This document shows positions 60,880 to 64,000 of a stretch of 64,000 nt of DNA, piece after piece. Below the pieces are notes generated by a model. It was not told the DNA's origin. It saw only the letters and a list, made by a program, of their open reading frames with translations, and ran no database searches. The stretch spans positions 1 to 64,000 of the forward strand of contig NZ_JBNILH010000005.1 in the NCBI RefSeq assembly GCF_050107595.1, in the 5' to 3' direction. This DNA is from Bacillus_AB infantis_C. Lineage in GTDB: Bacteria; Bacillota; Bacilli; Bacillales; Cytobacillaceae. Both the position numbers and the translations under genes were made by a program. Positions within the stretch are counted from its first letter, which is position 1. Each line of letters starts with the position of its first letter.

Positions 60880-61866
60880 ATGGCAGGTTTCATTGTATTT
60901 GTCATCGTTTTTATATTCATTATAGGAATGGCGGTTTCTATCATCAGCGGCAATAAAGGAAAGAGGCGTCCGAGACTGTATGCGGATGAATTGCCTGAAG
61001 GGCTTGGCATCGAAAATGATGCAGCCAAACCGCTTGCACAGCATTTAGATAAAGCCCTGTCTGAAGGATATCAGTCCAATATAAAAAACAGAATGCTGAA
61101 GGAGCATCCTTCCTGGTCGGAAAAGCATTTCGACTGGGTATTCTTTGAGCTTAAAAGGTTCTTTGTACTAAGCAGCATTTTAAAATCGGTGCCCATGTTC
61201 AGCGGGAAAGTGGATGCAGTCTGGCATGAGATGCTTATGTTCACAAGAGATTATGAAGATTTCTCAAAAAAGTTCTACAACAGCTTTTTGCACCACACAC
61301 CTAATATGGAGATTGTTCCAATCCCAGGGGAAAGAGCCTTTTTCGACTGGGTCTACCTACAGGTCTTTTCCCCGGCAAGAAACAGCCGCTTGATTTGGGG
61401 AGAATTTTTAAGAACTCCTATTGAGCAGAGCATCTTGGATGATTTCAGAACCCAATCTGAAGGGGAGCTTCTCGCAAAGTATTTCAGGGATGGAGAAGCT
61501 GCAAGAGAAGTTCAGCTTTATCTGATCCGGCAGCTCAAGACGGACATCAGGGAAGCAGAAATGACGTTCAGCAAAAATGTAAAAAAGCCGTTCACGCGGA
61601 TTTCTTCTTCACATGATATGAGCCTGCTTCTTCCAGCGGCCGTCTTTTTCTCGATGTATGAGCATGATGATTACTCGTCACATATTGAAGAAGTGCTTCC
61701 TGTGGAAATGATGAAGAGCGGGTATGCAGGAGCGACATCTTGTTCCGGGTTTGCGTGCAGCACTGATCATGATTCAGATTCAGGCAGCTGTTCAGGGGGT
61801 TCGAACTGTTCAGGCGGATCCAGCTGCTCAAGCTGCGGAGGAGGAGGCGGCTGCGGGGGAAGCTAG
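60880..61866 (+). CDS. GRDP-like membrane protein with Cys/Gly/Ser-rich tail
   Basis: A 328-residue protein: one N-terminal membrane helix (residues 3-24), a soluble core with VDAVWHEMLMFTRDYEDFSKKFYNSFLHHTPN, which matches the WH ... FTxxYxxF ... HHxP pattern of glycine-rich-domain-containing (GRDP, DUF1399) proteins, then a second helical region and a low-complexity tail (about 295-328) of Cys, Gly and Ser (CSGGSNCSGGSSCSSCGGG). The tail could bind metal or mediate surface contacts. GAGGAGGGG precedes the ATG. Function unknown. Confidence 0.7.
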   Translation: MAGFIVFVIVFIFIIGMAVSIISGNKGKRRPRLYADELPEGLGIENDAAKPLAQHLDKALSEGYQSNIKNRMLKEHPSWSEKHFDWVFFELKRFFVLSSILKSVPMFSGKVDAVWHEMLMFTRDYEDFSKKFYNSFLHHTPNMEIVPIPGERAFFDWVYLQVFSPARNSRLIWGEFLRTPIEQSILDDFRTQSEGELLAKYFRDGEAAREVQLYLIRQLKTDIREAEMTFSKNVKKPFTRISSSHDMSLLLPAAVFFSMYEHDDYSSHIEEVLPVEMMKSGYAGATSCSGFACSTDHDSDSGSCSGGSNCSGGSSCSSCGGGGGCGGS

Positions 61867-61933
61867 GTCTTTGCTTCCCAGGATAAAAAAGTGTTCTGCG
61901 CCTAATTTGCAGTTTTTCCTAAAAAGAAACTGA

Positions 61934-61967
61934 ATGAAGCCATCTTGTTAGATGGCTTTTCATTTTG
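61934..61967 (+). terminator. Intrinsic terminator
   Basis: AAGCCATC, loop TTGTTA, GATGGCTT, then TTCATTTT, about 70 bp after the GRDP-like gene. Confidence 0.75.
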
Positions 61968-62119
61968 ACCAAATGCATACCCAAATTGCGGATTAACTAA
62001 ACGTGTTATTTTTCATTTTTGTAACAATTCATAAACAAGCCCATTTGCTGCAAAATATTTTGGTACAATCAAAATTAGGAAATTTAGCACTATCAAAATC
62101 AGCAAATGGAGATTGACAG

Positions 62120-63283
62120 ATGAAAAAATTTATTTCCGCTTTAGTAATTCTCATGTTTTCTGTAAACGGCGGTCAGAGCGCTATGGCAAAAGATGAAAAG
62201 GAACCTGCCATAGTGAGTGAGGCTGCGGTTTTAATTGATTCGCAATCCAAGGCTATTTTATACAGTAAAAATGGATCTGACCGGATGTATCCAGCCAGCC
62301 TGACAAAGATCGCCACTGCAATTTATGCGATAAAAAAAGGCGGACTCGATGATATTGTGACTGTCAGCAGGAATGCTGTTGAAATAGAAGGGACTAAGGT
62401 TTATTTGGAAGAAGGCGAGAAGATAACGCTGAGGCACCTGATCGAGGGGATGCTGGTAAACTCAGGGAATGATGCTGCAGCTGCAATTGCCGAGCATCTT
62501 GACGGAAACATGGAAGAGTATGAAAAAAACGTTAACACATTCCTGGAAAAAGAAGTGCATGTCCATAACACCCATTTCACAAACCCGCACGGCTTGTTTG
62601 ATGAAAGACATTATACAACAGCTGAAGACATGGCGCTTATCACCAGCTATGCCTTGAAAGATAGCACTTTCAGAGCGATTTATGGGACAAAAGAGCTTGC
62701 ATGGGATGGAGAAAGCTGGGACACAACGATATTTACCCACCACCGGATGCTAAAAGGGGAAGTGCCATACACCGGGATAACCGGCGGAAAGACCGGGTTT
62801 GTAACCGAAAGCAAGCAGACGCTGGCGACATCTGCAGAAAACGGAAAAATCCAGCTGACTGCCATCGTCATGAAAGCGGATTTCAAAAGGGATATTTATA
62901 ATGATACAAAGAACCTGCTTGATTACGGCTTCAGCCATTTCAAATCTTCGATGATCAGCAAAGAAACTTCCTTTCAAAAAGGGGACCAGCTCTATTTTAC
63001 CGGAAAAGACCGCTTCGTCACTATTCCGCTGAATCATTTTGAAAAAATCGTCACAGAAGAAGGTCTTCTGAAAATAGTCGATGATAGCGGAAAATTGATC
63101 CAAATATTCCCCCTTGAGCCAGAGACTGTAAAAGCTGCAGGTCCAAGTGAAGCAGTCCAAGCAGCAGAAATTAAAGAAACCCCTTTAAAATCAGGGCTCT
63201 TTTATATGGTATTTGTACTGATACTCGCTTCTCTATACATTTTGTCGAGGAAAATATACTGGAGAATAAAACAAAGGCATTGA
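62120..63283 (+). CDS. D-alanyl-D-alanine carboxypeptidase (peptidase S11)
   Basis: A 387-residue low-molecular-weight penicillin-binding protein. Signal peptide 1-23; active-site motifs SLTK (Ser60, Lys63), SGN (115-117) and KTG (224-226); a C-terminal domain and a membrane anchor at about residues 355-375 with basic tail. It trims the terminal D-Ala of peptidoglycan stem peptides. DacB, DacF and other Bacillus paralogues are similar and I cannot assign one. Its ribosome binding site is AATGGAG. Confidence 0.92.
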   Translation: MKKFISALVILMFSVNGGQSAMAKDEKEPAIVSEAAVLIDSQSKAILYSKNGSDRMYPASLTKIATAIYAIKKGGLDDIVTVSRNAVEIEGTKVYLEEGEKITLRHLIEGMLVNSGNDAAAAIAEHLDGNMEEYEKNVNTFLEKEVHVHNTHFTNPHGLFDERHYTTAEDMALITSYALKDSTFRAIYGTKELAWDGESWDTTIFTHHRMLKGEVPYTGITGGKTGFVTESKQTLATSAENGKIQLTAIVMKADFKRDIYNDTKNLLDYGFSHFKSSMISKETSFQKGDQLYFTGKDRFVTIPLNHFEKIVTEEGLLKIVDDSGKLIQIFPLEPETVKAAGPSEAVQAAEIKETPLKSGLFYMVFVLILASLYILSRKIYWRIKQRH

Positions 63284-63310
63284 ATCAGCTGATTCAATGC
63301 CTTTTTTATA
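63276..63310 (+). terminator. Terminator of the carboxypeptidase gene
   Basis: GGCATTGAATCAG and CTGATTCAATGCC, then TTTTTTATA; overlaps the last codons. Confidence 0.88.
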
Positions 63311-63315
63311 AAAGA

Positions 63316-63345
63316 AAAGACTAAAGGTAACCTTTAGTCTTCTGC
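63316..63345 (-). terminator. Terminator of ykuS
   Basis: On the minus strand AGAAGACTAAAGG, loop TTA, CCTTTAGTCTTTTCTTTT. Confidence 0.8.
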
Positions 63346-63351
63346 GCCATT

Positions 63352-63597
63352 TTACTGAAGCCTTGATTCAACCTGCTGGCAAACTTCATCTGCTGATAAT
63401 CCGTTAGCCTCGATGACTGAAGATTGAGTAAAAGTATCCTGCATTCCCATTACATTGGAGTCCAGTCCCGTCACTACACAGCAGGAGCAATTTTGGGCAT
63501 CCTCCTGTGTTTTCATGTCCACTACATCATAGCCTTTCGCACGAAGTGCCTCCTGGATATTGGTAAGAGATTGTTCTACCGCAATACGTTTCGCCAT
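63352..63597 (-). CDS. ykuS: YkuS/UPF0180 family protein
   Basis: An 81-residue protein of the UPF0180 family: IAVEQSLTNIQEALRAKGYDVV, QNCSCCVVTGLDSNVMGMQDTFTQSSVIEANGLSADEVCQQVE. The CSCC cluster is a familiar variant of the family. Function unknown. AGAGGAGGTG lies upstream of the ATG. Confidence 0.85.
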   Translation of the reverse strand: MAKRIAVEQSLTNIQEALRAKGYDVVDMKTQEDAQNCSCCVVTGLDSNVMGMQDTFTQSSVIEANGLSADEVCQQVESRLQ

Positions 63598-63700
63598 AAC
63601 TACACCTCCTCTGAATGTTATGATGCCTGAAAAAGCGGCGTCTTATTCCCATGAATGAGATGGGGCTTGGGAGCTAAAAGTAATAATCGGAGGTGTTTAA

Positions 63701-63838
63701 ATGGCCAAGCATAAAAAGGATCCTTCCAAAACCGGCTTAAGCTCGCCTGATGTAGAGGGACAGGGCACGACCAATAGTGAAACAGGGAGGTTCAAAGCTG
63801 ATTCATCAAGAAAAAAGACAAAAAAACAAGATGTCTGA
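63701..63838 (+). CDS. YuzL-like small protein
   Basis: A 45-residue, basic and disordered protein (MAKHKKDPSKTGLSSPDVEGQGTTN...). The KKDPSKxGLSxxxVxGQGTT pattern fits the YuzL-like family of Bacillus, some members of which are considered spore-associated. CGGAGGTG lies nine bases before the ATG. Confidence 0.65.
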   Translation: MAKHKKDPSKTGLSSPDVEGQGTTNSETGRFKADSSRKKTKKQDV

Positions 63839-63913
63839 CACCTGAAGAACAAGAGCGCTAACAGCCTGATCCTAAAGGAACGCAGCTGGATGGACGTGAA
63901 CCGGGGGATAAGA

Positions 63914-63945
63914 AAAACCAGGAAAGCCGGGCTTTCCTGGTTCAT
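63914..63945 (-). terminator. Terminator of the gene entering from the right
   Basis: AACCAGGAAAGCC and GGCTTTCCTGGTT, with TTTTTCTT following on the minus strand, immediately after the partial gene below. Confidence 0.75.
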
Positions 63946-63947
63946 TT

Positions 63948-64000
63948 TTATTTATACATTTCTGCAACCTGTTTTTGCAGGTCAGCGTTTTCAAGGTATT
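63948..64000 (-). CDS. 3' end of a gene running off the window (partial)
   Basis: The minus strand is open from the edge to a TAA at 63948-63950 and reads YLENADLQKQVAEMYK, a charged helical end, followed directly by an intrinsic terminator. Too short to identify. Confidence 0.45.
   Translation of the reverse strand, partial: YLENADLQKQVAEMYK

Overview
The window comes from a low-to-mid GC, spore-forming member of the Bacillaceae (Bacillus sensu lato; a Mesobacillus or Cytobacillus-like genome would fit). The evidence is AGGAGG-type ribosome binding sites, frequent GTG and TTG starts, an SspH spore protein, an Sda-type sporulation checkpoint protein, YhcN/YlaJ, YqhV, YkuS and YuzL-like proteins, and an S-box methionine operon. 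No rRNA, tRNA, CRISPR, phage or insertion sequence was recognised. Most of the window is ordinary chromosomal backbone.

Layout. 1-7 kb: a tandem hairpin array, an acyl-CoA dehydrogenase, remnants of a germinant-receptor operon, a CDF metal exporter, a YkoP-like protein, a secreted subtilase, a degenerate interspersed element, yqhV and a first bioY with a BirA-type operator. 7-13 kb: a Nudix gene, a LytS-type kinase with its (frameshifted) LytT regulator and a CstA/BtsT-type carrier preceded by a cre site, a ketopantoate reductase, then a second hairpin array. 13-24 kb: a truncated 5'-nucleotidase, a YusW-like lipoprotein, a frameshifted GNAT enzyme, an AI-2E family permease, a DDAH-like hydrolase, YitT, a CNNM/CorC protein with a MerR regulator, and small proteins. 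24-28 kb: the 5-oxoprolinase genes pxpBCA. 28-36 kb: a SAM-riboswitch-led operon metI-metC-yitJ-metH that carries homocysteine and methionine synthesis. 36-46 kb: sspH, odhAB of the TCA cycle, sda, an AAC(3)-family acetyltransferase, a YjbQ-family protein, a methyltransferase and an acyl-CoA synthetase. 46-53 kb: gamma-glutamylcyclotransferase, GNAT, a YhcN/YlaJ lipoprotein, yidC with a MifM-like leader, an LPG-synthase-type membrane protein, and a second bioY with BirA-type operators. 53-57 kb: NAD salvage genes pncA-pncB-nadE. 57-64 kb: a LysM-CAP protein, a third hairpin array, a cupredoxin, nrnB, a GRDP-like protein, a D,D-carboxypeptidase, ykuS and a YuzL-like protein.

Two things stand out. 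First, a 100-codon ORF upstream of yidC has the architecture of the B. subtilis MifM arrest peptide although its sequence is largely different: a hydrophobic N-terminus, a Trp-Ile and acidic Glu-Asp-Ala C-terminal region, and a long hairpin in which its last codons pair with the yidC Shine-Dalgarno sequence. Second, three separate intergenic arrays (near 0.1, 13.1 and 58.7 kb) all consist of imperfect hairpins repeated with the same 52-bp period, although the first shares no obvious sequence with the other two. Several reading frames are broken by 1-2 nt (lytT, the GNAT gene, probably the start of the merR-type gene), so either assembly indels or recent gene decay must be considered.
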